DNA of 64,000 nt from Cercospora beticola (Eukaryota > Ascomycota > Dothideomycetes > Mycosphaerellales > Mycosphaerellaceae): contig NC_088939.1 in the NCBI RefSeq assembly GCF_033473495.1, forward strand, positions 3,348,001-3,412,000, given 5' to 3'. This document shows, in pieces, positions 1-10,970 of this stretch. Position numbers and translations under genes: made by a program. Below the pieces are notes generated by a model. It made no database searches. It was not told the origin of the DNA and was given only the letters and a program-made list of their open reading frames with translations. The first letter of the stretch is position 1, and each line of letters opens with the position of its first letter.

Positions 1-329
1 ATTGGGCTTGGAAGTTAGCCCTCGAGGTGATGACATCCGGCACTACAGCTATGTTAGATTGTTCCTGTGTGCACCATGGTGGCTTCAAAGTACCTTGGGA
101 GCACTCAAGGCTGGCAAGGCCCAAGACGTTGGTTGCGCAGCATTGAGCAGTGTAGCCACCAGTGCAGACATCGACGGAGCCAGCTACTGGAGGAGTGAGG
201 GGTTGGTCACCTAGACCTTGTCAGCGGTTGTGCCATACGACCAAAGCGCTTGGAACTCAATGTACCGTCGGTGTTGCCTTGTGGGAGGGCAGCTGCCAGA
301 GCAGCGAAGGCAAGGATTTGGTACTGCAT
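1..329 (-). CDS. class II hydrophobin, 5' part (gene runs off the left edge)
   Basis: Small secreted amphipathic protein that coats hyphae and spores. Read on the minus strand as three exons: 329-266, 216-94 and 42-<1, with GT...AG introns of 49 bp (265-217, branch site CTGAC) and 51 bp (93-43, branch site CTAAC). The start gives a hydrophobic signal peptide (MQYQILAFAALAAALP). The mature part has the class II spacing: one Cys, 7 residues, CC in 'AQCCATNV', exactly 11 residues, Cys in 'LECSQVP', then 16 residues to where the fourth Cys should be. The last base in the window is the T of that codon, as TGC or TGT requires. About 75 residues are visible and the second half is missing. The splice model is inferred, but frame and spacing agree at every junction. 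The plus-strand open frame over this region is a shadow. Confidence 0.85.
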
Positions 330-1580
330 GATTGAGTGAGGAGAGGCTGGGATTGTTGTAAGTTGGAGCAGTACTGTGAGGATGAGAAGTGAAAACTTAT
401 GGGCAAGACTGCATACTTCTTATACCTCGCCGCAGCGTTGTAAGCCTTGCCAGTTTTCAAAGCAGCTCTTGGGTGACGAGAAATGTGGTTCTAGGTAGTC
501 CAACATCGCCTCTGTGCATGACGATGATGATGGCCATAGGCGGTACGAGTTGATGGCCACTGACGCCGTCGCTTGGAGCGCTGTCAGTGCATAAGCCATA
601 TTGCCGAGAAGCGTGACGAGGTCAAGAACGACCGTCAACATGTTCGTGCATGATACTTGCAAGGAGCTGCGTAGGCACACAGGCACTTGCGGAGAATGAC
701 CCTTTGAACCCGGTACAACAATGATGCGTTCTTTCCAGGATCCGAAGACGTAGAATTTTCAACAGCAAGGCGTGTGGATCCGCTAGATCGTTTGGCTGCC
801 AACCGTGCACTCCAATTCCAGTCGTTTGTTCGCCATTCCGTTGTGAAGCAATATGTCCAACTGCCGAGAAGCGGGTGAGATGCAAGCGATTGATCGGCGC
901 GTAGTCTTTCCTGCCGTGTTCATAGCGAGCACTTGTCAATTGCAAATATGAGGGACTGATGCGTGTGTCGTTCGTGACGCTGCGGAAACAGCAGGTGCCA
1001 CGTCAACACCGTCTGCACTGTTGACGTTGCGTGGCCTGATATGGGCGTAGCTCGCGCAAGGGAAGCGGCTGCCAGTCAAAGAGCACAGTCGGTGCTTCCG
1101 TAGTGAAGACAGACGTCGCATTTCCCGATTGGGGTTGCCTTCCATCGCTTGTGCTGTTGCTTGTGAGGTGAGGCGGCCTTGCCTGGGCTTCCGCATGCAC
1201 ACTCTTCTAGCTGTGTATTCAGTGGTCAATGAAGACATCTGACAAGGGCGGCCGGAATACCACGCTGTTGATCGGAGCGTCGAGCTTGCCAAACCACCGG
1301 TCAGTCGCCGACCAGGATCTAATGCACTGCAGTATCGCCTGTTCTTCGTCAAGTGGCATGAGCCTACCGCGTTGAGAGACTCATGGAAGAACTCGCTTGC
1401 TGCTTCGTTGCTCAACGAGTGCTTGATGCTTCATGCTCTTGGAGATGACATTCTAAAGGCCAGTGCCACGTATCGTCTTGGCAGAGCCATACTTCTTCCA
1501 AGTACATAGAGGGCCTCTCAGACATCAATTAATGCATCATGCATTGAGAAAGTTACAAGATCCATTGGTCCCAGCCGATG
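330..1580. other. intergenic, no recognisable gene
   Basis: About 1.25 kb upstream of the hydrophobin gene. Several open frames cross it, the longest about 160 codons on the minus strand near 936-1415, but none shows a signal peptide, domain motif or plausible intron structure. Their composition looks random. It probably contains the hydrophobin promoter and the 3' end of the reductase gene. Confidence 0.55.
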
Positions 1581-3182
1581 CTACAAACCGGGCGCTGGAG
1601 GCAGCTCTTCTACATACTCAGCAACGGCAAGCGGCGGGCTCATCTTCAACCTCACAAACTCTTGCAGCGTGTGGAACATGCTCTCATAAGAATCGACTGT
1701 ACCCAGGAACCCCATTTTCCTGGCCCTGCGCATGCTGAGTGACAGCGGCCAGCCCCCAATGACAGCGCTGTCCGTGATGCCGAAAATCTGCTCACGATCT
1801 TGAAATGGGTCGAGGACCAGGTTGTGTTGCTGTTTTAGCTGTTCCCAAGCCGACTCCACTTCTGGTTGCTTTGACCACTCGAGCAGACTAAAAGTGCAAC
1901 GAGTCACCCCTTGGGGGCCGAAGCTGGTAAAGTCAGCAGGTCGGACTACGATTCGCCTCAGAACAAGTCTCCATGGAGAATGCGTACCCGCGCGGTGTCT
2001 GGACACTCCTAGACGTGAATGTCTGATACTTTGAAGCGTCCATTTCTGGAGGCGCCCAAGGCACGCCATACCAAGATGCCAGATACGGCCAAAAGCGACT
2101 CCACGTGAAAGGCAAGCTAGCGACGAATGTCAGAATGCTCAGTACGCTCGTCCTTACCGGACCTACCCGTCTTGCACATTAAACGCCTGATTCTTTGCTT
2201 CTGGTGTGAGAACAGACCATTCCATCATATATGCGTTGAGCATCGCAGAAGAGGCCACAAATTCTTTGTCGAATGCCGCATAGTCTGCTGGAAAGCGAAG
2301 TGTCTGCTTCAGATGGGCAGTCACCGCGCCGTAAACTATGAAGCCCACAAGGTAGTTTAATTGATTCTCCCTCACAGCACCAATGATATACGATGGACGA
2401 AAGACATTCCATCCCAGGCCGGCTTCTGTCGCGTATCGATCCAGTGCATCCTCCTGAGGATAATAAAAGTTACTTTCAAGCGTCACTCTGGGATCTGTCT
2501 CAAACGAGGGTGTTGTCGCCGGGCCTATGTGGAAGCCGTAGTGCTAGAACACAGAAATCAGCACAACTGAGCACAGTTGATGACGAAAGCAACTCACTTT
2601 GGCTCCCGTCTGCAGCACGAATCGCTTGGGAGTCAGGCCGGCCAGCTTCAGACCTTCTATGAAGTTGCTGATCAATGTTGTATTGATATCGGCCAGCGCA
2701 TCGGCATCCGACCACATCCCCAGGACTTCTCCCTTCTGTTTGGATTGCGCGTACGAGAAGAAGAAGACATGGTCACTGACCATTGTGTTAGTATGGACGG
2801 TCGACACCACCACAAAGCTTACATTTTCTTAATCTTCTTCAATCCTTCAGCGATGCTCTTTGGCTCTGTCAAAAAATCGACCTCTACATGTTCTACACGA
2901 TCCTCGCCGCCTTCTAGTCCCTCGTAGAAATACGCCGGTGGTGGCCGTCGCGAGAGGCAATATATCTTGGACCAGCGCTCGGGAGCCGAGCATAAAGCTC
3001 TAACCTAATTCTAGGTGTTAGTCAAAACTGAGCTCTTCCATTCGAGAGATATGCTAGACCATATGATAGCCGCTAATGCCGTTGGCGCCGGTGACGATTG
3101 CAGTAAGTCCTTGGACGTCTGCCGAGTATGTGGGCAGGCCGTGGTAGATGCCGGCTGATTGCACAACTTGTGTGGTCGCCAT
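1581..3182 (-). CDS. PRISE-type short-chain dehydrogenase/reductase (progesterone 5-beta-reductase / iridoid synthase-like)
   Basis: NAD(P)H-dependent enone reductase family. Six exons on the minus strand: 3182-3060, 3004-2823, 2775-2598, 2543-2167, 2116-1988, 1923-1581. Introns are 47-64 bp with GT...AG ends, and all phases close to give 443 residues, normal for the family. The Rossmann motif is atypical for classical SDRs: TGANGISG at residues 31-38. Exon 2 carries 'PERWSKIYCLSRRPPP', the second-strand arginine pair that favours NADPH. The catalytic Lys is K161 in 'LQTGAK|HYG', and the catalytic Tyr lies in 'NFYYPQED' (about residues 186-193), the PRISE hallmark. The C-terminus has the usual Trp-rich substrate-cap helices and ends at TAG 1583-1581. 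No signal peptide, so cytosolic. The substrate is unknown; fungal members are mostly uncharacterised. The start is the Met just upstream of the Rossmann fold; an in-frame upstream Met adds unconvincing sequence. Confidence 0.9.
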
Positions 3183-3857
3183 GGTGACACGATCGATATT
3201 AAGCAGACTCTGTGTGCAGATATTGGTTGAGCTCGAAGGCGTTCTTCGACATGCATGGGATGTTGGTGCTTGAAGTAGCACAGCGTTCCCCGCTCCAGTC
3301 ACGGATGAGGAGAACGCGAATCCGATACGATTGCAGCTCGTGCAGATCCACTCCCACTCATGCAGACGTCCAGCCGGCTGAGACTACCTCTCCGTAAGTG
3401 GTTGCCATTGATGATCTAAAGTCTCCAGGCAAAGGAAAATTACAAGCTTTTACTTACTAGCCTAGGTGCTCCCTTGATCCGATGCAATCTTCGTGGGACG
3501 CCAAAAGACACTTCTCCTCGCGTGAATCGAGAACAATCATGAAGCATTACGTACTGCCTCTGCATGGCAGACCAACTTTCCTGTTGTGCTACCAGGGCAC
3601 CCAGCGACACACGCAGTGCAATGCCTCAAGAAGCCTCAGAACAGGTCGATCTCAAGAAAACGGCATCCGGACTTCGTCGGAGAATGCTTTGATCACATGC
3701 AAAAGGTGCCTTCGACAGCATGCAGCACGAGCTCGGTGCTTCCGATGCCTGGCTGGGCCATCCACACCGTACCAAACCCAGTCCATCCAAGCCTGCTTGA
3801 GGGAAGCATAAAAGACGTTGTGAAAGTCGATGCAGAAAGCAGAACCTCAAAGCAAGC
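3183..3857. other. divergent intergenic region
   Basis: 675 bp between the reductase (minus) and lectin (plus) start codons, so it should hold both promoters. An A/T-rich element 'cataaaag' lies about 50 bp upstream of the lectin ATG and could act as a TATA-like element. No other gene or repeat seen. Confidence 0.5.
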
Positions 3858-5096
3858 ATGCTTCGTTTCTTGTTCCTCGCAATCGCAAGCGCGGCCATCG
3901 TCGCTGCTTGGGTCTCTGATCCAATTGCGCTGACTGTCTGGCCCGGTATTAAAGAACGAATTGACCTCTTTGGGCTTACTGCTGATGCAAAGCATGTCTG
4001 GCACAAATTCCACAACGAGCACGGTTGGGAACCTGCAGTCTTCGAGAGCCTGAGCAAGCCTGATGCCACGCTAAGCGCTGAGAAATCAACACCAGTCGCA
4101 GTATCTTGGGGGGATAACCGGATTGATCTATTCGTCGTTGCAGAAGATGGCAAGCCATATCATCGCTGGTGGTAAGCAGCCGTCCCAGAACCATATTGGC
4201 ATAGCCTCAGTCTAACGTCTGACACAAGGAGTGGTTCACAATGGGAGCCGAAAAAATGGGCCCCTCTATGGAATGAAGAAGAAGAAAGCGCAATCGCCTT
4301 TCGATCCAAACTCTCCGTTACGTCTTGGGGACCAAGCCGCATAGACCTTGTTGGGCACGACTCGAACGGCACATACCTCCACAAGTACTTCGACGGACAC
4401 TCATGGTCTGTGTGGGAAAATCTCTGGCCTGATCAAAGCTTCACATCTCCACCTGCAATAACAAGCTGGGGCATCAACCGTTTCGATATCTTTGGAACTA
4501 CTGAGGACGGTATAGTCTTACATCAAGCCTGGGTAGGAGATCGCTATTTCGAGCAATGGGAGAAACTGCCCAACCCTCAATCTCACAATTTTAGGCCCCA
4601 CGCTCAACTCACCGCGACCTCGGGCGGCGTAGGCTTACTATCGATCTACGCTATAGGCAGGAATGACAGCGCCCTCTACTACACATCATGGGGACCTGGA
4701 TTTTATAATGCCTGGCAGAACCTTGGTGGAACATTTGATGCCTCTGCACCAAAAGTCCTTCGGCGATCTGCCTCGTGGGTTGATATCGTTGGCTTCGCAG
4801 AGAAAGAGGCAATGGATTTCGATTATAAGATCTGGAGTGGTTCTGATTGGCAGCCCGGAGCACAAAAATGGTGGAAGTTAGGTGGAGGTCAATTCAGTGG
4901 ACAGCCGCAAGTCGCGAGCTGGAGCGAAAGGACGTTGGCGGTGTTCGGCCTAGGGACGGAGGGTGAGCTGAAGTGGCGGTTCTATTGGGGAGAGGACTGG
5001 ACGGACTGGATCGTGTTAGGCGACACGAAGGAATGGAAGTCTTCTGCTGCGGGATGGGATGGGCAGCAGGTCTTGGGGGCGAAGAAGGAGATTTGA
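3858..5096 (+). CDS. secreted beta-propeller lectin-like protein (PLL / DUF346-type repeats)
   Basis: Predicted extracellular carbohydrate-binding protein. Two exons: 3858-4171 and 4229-5096, joined across a 57-bp intron (4172-4228, GTAAGC...CTAACG...CAAG), giving 393 residues. The N-terminus is a signal peptide (MLRFLFLAIASAAIVAA). The rest is a series of about 45-50-residue repeats, each with a 'SWG..RIDLF' strand followed by 'G..YH.W..G..W': clear copies are 'VSWGDNRIDLFVV', 'TSWGPSRIDLVGH', 'TSWGINRFDIFGT', then weaker ones ending near 'VASWSERTLAVFGLG'. This repeat is that of the Photorhabdus PLL-type seven-bladed propeller lectins (DUF346), which bind fucose or O-methylated sugars. Such proteins occur in fungi as defence or host-interaction lectins, but the sugar specificity here is unknown. 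Convergent with eIF3i. Confidence 0.8.
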
Positions 5097-5522
5097 GACT
5101 TGGGTCAGAGTGGCATTGATATGATGGGAGCATGTGAGGGATCATCATCAAACTGTCTTGAACATTCGAATGGAGTACATATGAGTGGCAGGCCTCAACA
5201 GGTCATCGCCATGATGAGAATCAACTTTTTTACGCGTGCTTCCGTCGCTCCTGCCCAAGAGTTCTTTAGCGTGCTTTTCCAAGTGAATGCTTGGGAGGCG
5301 CTCGCGTCTGGGAGCACGTCTACTCGAGCAACTTCGTGGAAGTCCGATGAAGGCATCGTGGCACGATAGCCAGTCGCTCATATCATTCGCTCTATCTGCA
5401 CCGCAGACGCACATACTCTTTTGCTTCATGATCCTGACCTGGCCGGACGTGCCTTACGCCACAACGCCTTGCTATGCCATTTTCCGGCGCCATCTAGCTT
5501 CGTTTACTCATGAACATGCCAT
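5097..5522. other. convergent 3' intergenic region
   Basis: About 425 bp between the convergent ends of the lectin and eIF3i genes. It should contain both 3' UTRs and poly(A) sites. No further gene or repeat seen. Confidence 0.5.
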
Positions 5523-6597
5523 TCAAATCCTTCCCTCACGCTCGAGCTCCCGCTCAACCTCAAACTTGAACTCAAAGAACGGCGGGTCGAAGTGATGAAC
5601 ACGCACGTATCCATCCTCACCACCACTGCAGTATGACTTTCCAGTTGGGTCCACAGCAACGTAGTTGAGAGGACCGAAGTGGCCTCTCACTCTCCCAACC
5701 TCCTCTTCGAAAATCTTGTGGTAGAACCGCGCCTCGAACTTTCCTTGTCGTGCGGAAGTGGTTGTGACATCCATGGCTGCTTGACCACCTCCTAGAATGA
5801 CATAGTTCGTCGGCTCGGGTGTCATGGCGGCGCTGTTCAGAGGCGTATCGGCGACGTATGTCTTGAGGACATCGAGTGTCTTCGCATCGATAAGTTTCGC
5901 GGTCTTGTCCTTGGACGAGGTGATGAAGTATGTGCGGTCCGAGCTCCACTGCAGATCCGTGACCAGCGAGTTCTCTTCGTGTGGGAAGGTGTGGCTCAGC
6001 TCGGAGCCGTCTTTGGCGTCGTATTGTGTCACGCTGCCGTCCTCGTGGCCAGCGATGATAAACTTGGTCAAGTAGGAGAAACCGGCCACGGTGACCTTGG
6101 GAATGTCATCGACAACAATGCGCATGCTGTACTCGTTGACCTGCTCGCCCTCCGGGTCCTGGTTGATGTCGTATACGACAATCGAGCTCAGTTGTCCTTG
6201 TCGCTTCTCCGTCACTCCCAGCAATTGTGTGCCATCCTCGTTGAACTCCACGCGCTTGATGGCCGTTCCGAATTCCCACGTCTTCAGCAGTCTACCCGTT
6301 CGCACCTCCCATAATCGAATCGTATTGTCTGCGCCTCCAGAAGCGAGGAGTGTGGTTGTTGGGTCGACATCGACAGTCCAGAGGGCACCCTGATGCCCTT
6401 TGTAGACACCGAAGCGCTCGCCGTTGGTGCTGTACCACGCGCACACAACGTGATCTTTGGAGACGGAAAAGATGAGATCGCCTTCTTTCGAGTATTTGAC
6501 CTGGGTGAGCGCACCTGCGGATTTAGTCAGCCTAAGTGCAGTATGTGAGCGCATCCAGATACTCACGCTCGTGACCTTGCAGCAGAATGGGTCTCAT
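5523..6597 (-). CDS. TIF34: eukaryotic translation initiation factor 3 subunit I
   Basis: WD40 propeller subunit of eIF3, which binds the 40S ribosome and scaffolds initiation together with eIF3b and eIF3g; cytosolic and essential in yeasts. Two exons: 6597-6567 and 6514-5523, with a 52-bp intron (6566-6515) splitting an Arg codon, giving 340 residues, the usual length. The short first exon encodes the near-invariant '[10 protein letters not shown]', and exon 2 continues '[14 protein letters not shown]'. Recognisable repeats include '[13 protein letters not shown]...[13 protein letters not shown]', '[15 protein letters not shown]', '[15 protein letters not shown]' and '[15 protein letters not shown]'. 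The stretch '[19 protein letters not shown]' and the C-terminal '[18 protein letters not shown]' are characteristic of eIF3i. An early intron just after the start is common in fungal orthologues. Divergent from C1-THF synthase. Confidence 0.97.
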
Positions 6598-6980
6598 GTT
6601 GGCGGTTTGTGGCGCGAAAGGTGGATGGCCACGCCAGACTTGATGATTTCCCTATGCCAAGACTTCGCGGTCGCCGCTTCCGCTTCTGACTCAAAACGCA
6701 CGAACGCGGGGCAGTCGCTGAATCAATGTTTGATGGAAGGCATTGATGGGGCCGGCGGCTATGCGCGGGCCGGAGCCAAAAGGAGAGCGAAACGGTGTGT
6801 GATGTTTTCTTGCCAATTTTGAGACATATTTTCCTGGTCTGGTCTGTCCCGGTGGTCTGATGTCAAGTGGCTTCAACAGCGACGCGTCTCTGGAGGGTTG
6901 TTTCCGCGCATTGGGAGTCCTAGTGAGCATCGCACTTGCCCTGCTCCCTTTTCGCGCAAGCTTCACCTGGCGAGCACACG
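6598..6980. promoter_or_regulatory. bidirectional promoter region, eIF3i / C1-THF synthase
   Basis: 383 bp between the two divergently transcribed housekeeping genes. I see no obvious TATA box or repeats. An in-frame ATG at 6936 could extend the C1-THF synthase by 15 residues. The promoter role is inferred from layout only. Confidence 0.5.
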
Positions 6981-9900
6981 ATGCGGATCTTTGTTCGCCG
7001 ACCCTTCGGGGGAAACAGGCGACGCGGGGTCGTTAAAGAAGCTGTCAATTTTGAATTCCGAATCCCACCGCCTCTCCTCACCAGACGCTGGTCGAGTCAC
7101 CGTGTGTTGTCGTGCCAGGCGTTGCAGTCCAGCTTCCGGCCACGCAGTATAAGAAGCGCACCATATGAGCCAACAGGCGTCCGCTCATTCAGTCGAACAC
7201 CCGCAAACATGACGGCCACCAAAATCGATGGCAAAATTATTGCCCAATCCATTCGCGAACGCATCTCCAGCGACATTGCGCAGAAGCAGGCGAAGAACCC
7301 TCGCTACGAGCCCAGCCTCGTCATCATCCAGGTTGGCGACCGCGAGGACAGCTCCACCTATGTGCGCATGAAGCTCAAGGCTTCTGAAGAAGCCAACATT
7401 GCATGCAAGATTGACAAGTACGATGAGAGCATTTCTCACTACGAGTTGCTGGAGAAGATTGAACAATACAACAATGATGCGTCAGTGCACGGCATCTTGG
7501 TGCAACTGCCATTGCCCAAGCACATCAATGAATACGAGATCACCTCGTCCGTCGCCGACGAGAAGGACGTCGACGGTTTTGGAGCATTGAACATTGGAGA
7601 GCTTGCCAAGAAGGGAGGCAAGCCATTGTTCGTGCCATGCACACCCAAGGGTGTCATGGTGCTTCTGAAAGAGAGCGGAGTGGACGTGCGAGGCAAGAAT
7701 GCAGTCGTCATTGGACGATCGGATATCGTGGGTGCACCGGTCAGCTATCTGCTCAGGAACGCCGACGCTACGGTGACTGTGTGCCACTCCAAGACCGCCA
7801 ACCTCAAGGAGGTCGTCAAGCAAGGAGATATTGTGGTTGCTGCCATTGGCAAGCCACACTTCGTCAAAGGCGACTGGCTCAAGCCAGGCGCAGTTGTCAT
7901 TGATGTCGGCACCAACTCCATCCCGGACGACACCAAGAAATCAGGCCAACGCTTGGTCGGAGATGTCGACTATGACGCCGCAGTCGAGGTCGCGAGCCAG
8001 ATCACCCCAGTGCCCGGTGGTGTGGGACCAATGACCATTGCCATGCTGCTGTCAAACGTGGTCGATGCTGCTGATGTCTCCTTTGACAGGCAAAAGTCAC
8101 GCAAGATTGCGCCTCTGCCACTCAAGCTTCAGCAACCTGTACCTTCAGATATTGCTGTCTCGAGAGCGCAGCATCCGAAGCTCATCAACAAGGTTGCCTC
8201 AGAGATCGGTGTTGCACCGCACGAGCTCGAGCCATATGGCCACTACAAGGCCAAAATTTCTTTGGACGTGCTGAAGCGTCTGGAACACCGCAAGAATGGA
8301 CGCTATATTCTCGTTGCCGGCATCACCCCAACACCACTCGGTGAGGGCAAGAGCACGACCACAATTGGCCTCACACAAGCGCTGGCTGGACAGCTTGGCC
8401 GGATAGCATTCGCCAACGTTCGTCAACCTTCGCAGGGTCCTACCTTCGGTATCAAAGGTGGTGCTGCTGGAGGTGGCTACAGTCAGGTCATTCCTATGGA
8501 CGAGTTCAACTTGCATTTGACTGGAGACATTCACGCTATCACAGCTGCAAACAACTTGCTTGCCGCCGCTATCGATACTCGCATGTTCCACGAGGCTACG
8601 CAAAGTGACAAGGCACTCTACAGCCGCTTGGTGCCAAAGAAGAAGGGCAAGCGAGAGTTTGTCCCAATCATGTACAAGCGCCTGGAGAAGCTCGGCATTA
8701 ACAAGACAAACCCAGATGACCTTACCGACGAGGAGGTCACTCGCTTTGCTAGGCTCGACTTTGACCCAGAGACGATCACCTGGAGACGTGTCCTGGATGT
8801 GAATGATCGTCACCTCCGTGGCATCACAATTGGCCAGGCACCAACAGAGAGCAAGGGACAGCCTCGCGAGACTGGTTTTGACATTTCTGTCGCGTCAGAG
8901 TGTATGGCTGTCCTCGCTCTGTCGACTGACCTCGCCGATCTGCGTGAGCGCCTTGGTCGCATGGTCGTCGCATCATCAAAGGCTGGCGACCCAATCACTG
9001 CTGACGACATCGGCGTCAGCGGTGCTCTTGCTGTGCTGATGAAGGATGCCGTGAAGCCCAACTTGATGCAGACATTGGAAGGAACACCAGTGTTTGTGCA
9101 CGCTGGACCATTTGCCAACATTTCCATTGGCAACAGCTCCATCATCGCTGACCGTATTGCTCTCAAGCTTGCCGGCACTGAGCCCGATGAGGCTGCTGAA
9201 CACAATGACAAGGTTGGTTTCGTTGTCACCGAAGCCGGCTTCGACTTCACCATGGGTGGCGAGCGCTTCATGAACATCAAGTGCCGCGCATCAGGGCTTG
9301 TTCCAGATGTCGTCGTTATTGTGGCCACTGTGCGCGCGCTCAAGGTGCACGGAGGTGGCCCGGAGATCAAGGCTGGCGCACAGCTTGACGAAGTCTACCG
9401 CACTGAGAATGTCGAGATCCTTCGCAAGGGTTGCACCAACCTCGCCAAGCACATTCAGAATGCGAAGGCGTACGGCGTCAAGGTTGTCGTTGCCATCAAC
9501 AAGTTCGAGACTGACACCGACGCTGAAGCTCAGGTCATCCGTGAGGAGGCCATCAAGGCTGGAGCCGAAGATGCCATTGTCGCAAATCACTGGGCCGAAG
9601 GTGGCAAGGGAGCTGTCGACCTCGCAAACGGCGTCATCAAGGCCGCCGAGCAGAGCGAGCCCGAGAAGTTCCAGCTTCTGTACCAGACCGATGGAGGTTC
9701 TGTGCGAGAGCGCATCGAAGCCATCGCCAAGAACATGTACGGCGCTGATTCTGTCTCGTTCTCCGAGATCGCCCAGAAGAAGGTCGACACATACACACGA
9801 CAAGGCTACGGCAACCTGCCAATCTGTATCGCCAAGACACAGTACTCCATCTCGCATGACCCCGCGCTCAAGGGTGCGCCAACTGGCTTCGAGGTTCCGA

Positions 9901-10046
9901 TCCGCGATGTCCGCATGGCAGCCGGTGCTGGCTATCTCTATGCCCTGGCAGCCGACATCCAAACAATCCCAGGTCTGCCTACCGCACCTGGCTACCTCAA
10001 CGTCGACCTCGACGGCGAGACTGGCGAGATTGATGGGCTGTTCTAG
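6981..10046 (+). CDS. ADE3: C1-tetrahydrofolate synthase, trifunctional (dehydrogenase / cyclohydrolase / formate ligase)
   Basis: Interconverts one-carbon forms of tetrahydrofolate for purine, thymidylate and methionine synthesis. Single exon. From the ATG at 7209 the protein is 945 residues, the standard cytosolic length (MTATKIDGKIIAQSIRE). The frame stays open upstream through 76 further residues to an ATG at 6981 (and 91 to 6936). That extension is Arg-rich with almost no acidic residues and ends '...VRSFSRTPAN', which looks like a mitochondrial targeting peptide. One gene probably makes both forms by alternative starts. N-terminal dehydrogenase/cyclohydrolase domain (about 300 residues from 7209): 'YVRMKLKASEEA' with the catalytic Lys, 'DVDGF', 'IGRSDIVGAPVSYLL', 'PVPGGVGPMTIAMLLSN'. 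C-terminal 10-formyl-THF synthetase: P-loop 'TPLGEGKSTTTIGL' and 'FGIKGGAAGGGYSQVIPMD'. The symbol is by analogy with yeast ADE3/MIS1. Confidence 0.96.
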   Translation: MRIFVRRPFGGNRRRGVVKEAVNFEFRIPPPLLTRRWSSHRVLSCQALQSSFRPRSIRSAPYEPTGVRSFSRTPANMTATKIDGKIIAQSIRERISSDIAQKQAKNPRYEPSLVIIQVGDREDSSTYVRMKLKASEEANIACKIDKYDESISHYELLEKIEQYNNDASVHGILVQLPLPKHINEYEITSSVADEKDVDGFGALNIGELAKKGGKPLFVPCTPKGVMVLLKESGVDVRGKNAVVIGRSDIVGAPVSYLLRNADATVTVCHSKTANLKEVVKQGDIVVAAIGKPHFVKGDWLKPGAVVIDVGTNSIPDDTKKSGQRLVGDVDYDAAVEVASQITPVPGGVGPMTIAMLLSNVVDAADVSFDRQKSRKIAPLPLKLQQPVPSDIAVSRAQHPKLINKVASEIGVAPHELEPYGHYKAKISLDVLKRLEHRKNGRYILVAGITPTPLGEGKSTTTIGLTQALAGQLGRIAFANVRQPSQGPTFGIKGGAAGGGYSQVIPMDEFNLHLTGDIHAITAANNLLAAAIDTRMFHEATQSDKALYSRLVPKKKGKREFVPIMYKRLEKLGINKTNPDDLTDEEVTRFARLDFDPETITWRRVLDVNDRHLRGITIGQAPTESKGQPRETGFDISVASECMAVLALSTDLADLRERLGRMVVASSKAGDPITADDIGVSGALAVLMKDAVKPNLMQTLEGTPVFVHAGPFANISIGNSSIIADRIALKLAGTEPDEAAEHNDKVGFVVTEAGFDFTMGGERFMNIKCRASGLVPDVVVIVATVRALKVHGGGPEIKAGAQLDEVYRTENVEILRKGCTNLAKHIQNAKAYGVKVVVAINKFETDTDAEAQVIREEAIKAGAEDAIVANHWAEGGKGAVDLANGVIKAAEQSEPEKFQLLYQTDGGSVRERIEAIAKNMYGADSVSFSEIAQKKVDTYTRQGYGNLPICIAKTQYSISHDPALKGAPTGFEVPIRDVRMAAGAGYLYALAADIQTIPGLPTAPGYLNVDLDGETGEIDGLF

Positions 10047-10970
10047 GGTTGGGAAGTGTTTACCTGGGATTGTCAGAGACACGGCGTTGGGCTTCGCCCT
10101 AGATCTTGATTTTCAATGATACCATGCCAGCTGGTTCATCACAGCGGCAATGTTTTTCTCCGTGTGCGGCTATCTCGACAGGATAAAAATCGGATTATTC
10201 TGGGACTACTTTTTGTCACTCAACGTGATTTCATAGCGCGGCGTTGGTGGTAGAATTCTAGACAGTATATGTAAAAGATATGGGAAGGGGCATCCCTGCC
10301 CAACTTTGATTCTCGAACCCGCTCCGCTCCGCGGCACCCAAGAACGACCCTTGATTTGACGGCACGTGCTAATGAAGTATCATCGAGTGTTTCATCAGCA
10401 TCTGCGGCATCGCCAACAGAGTCGTTTATGAGGCGACCTGTCACTGCGTCAGTGGTAGTATCAGGCCTCCCATTTCTTTCAGCCTTGATCTCTGTTCAGA
10501 TACATCATACTGGTTTGGGTTAGTTAGATCAGGCCTTGCAGGACATTTTGTCGATCAGGCGTGAGCTCCAATTACATAGCAACACGAAGACATTTTCGAC
10601 GTTGTGGCAATTGGCAATGAGCTAGAGTGAATCATGGAGTGCAAAGGGCAATGTGCTTCCCGCGCATTGAACAGTGTTGATGTAATGAAGGGATTGCAGT
10701 CATTTGTGGTGTCTCCCGCGGATCGACAGGCATGGGATGTATAAAGTAAGCCTCGCTGCTGTCGCGACATTGTTTTGGGTATGATAACGGTTCGCTTTGC
10801 GTGTTTGACACAACTTTATCTCGTTGCAATTGATCAGACGGGAAGAAGACTCTGCGTGCTCATCATTGTTTTGAGCAAAGAAGTTCCCTCTTGCCTGCGC
10901 ACGACTTCACTGTCAACAATCGATCGAAAAAAAAAGCAGAAGCGAACTGTTTCCCGACTCCATCGCCACA
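10047..10970. other. intergenic, no recognisable gene
   Basis: About 920 bp holding the 3' end of the C1-THF synthase gene and the promoter of the next gene. Short open frames here look random. A T-loop-like string near 10,309-10,325 does not fold into a tRNA. An A-rich stretch (10,926-10,937) lies just upstream of the next start. Confidence 0.5.

Noticed and set aside
2..214. 70-codon plus-strand frame at the window start
   Set aside because: The opposite strand carries the hydrophobin exons with correct Cys spacing and splice signals; this frame is their shadow.
936..1415. 159-codon open frame on the minus strand
   Set aside because: No recognisable motif and overlapped by other equally random frames. 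It sits in the gap upstream of the hydrophobin.
10285..10400. possible tRNA on the minus strand ('gggttcgagaatc')
   Set aside because: The T-loop-like string has no pairing stem, and no matching D-arm or acceptor stem could be found.
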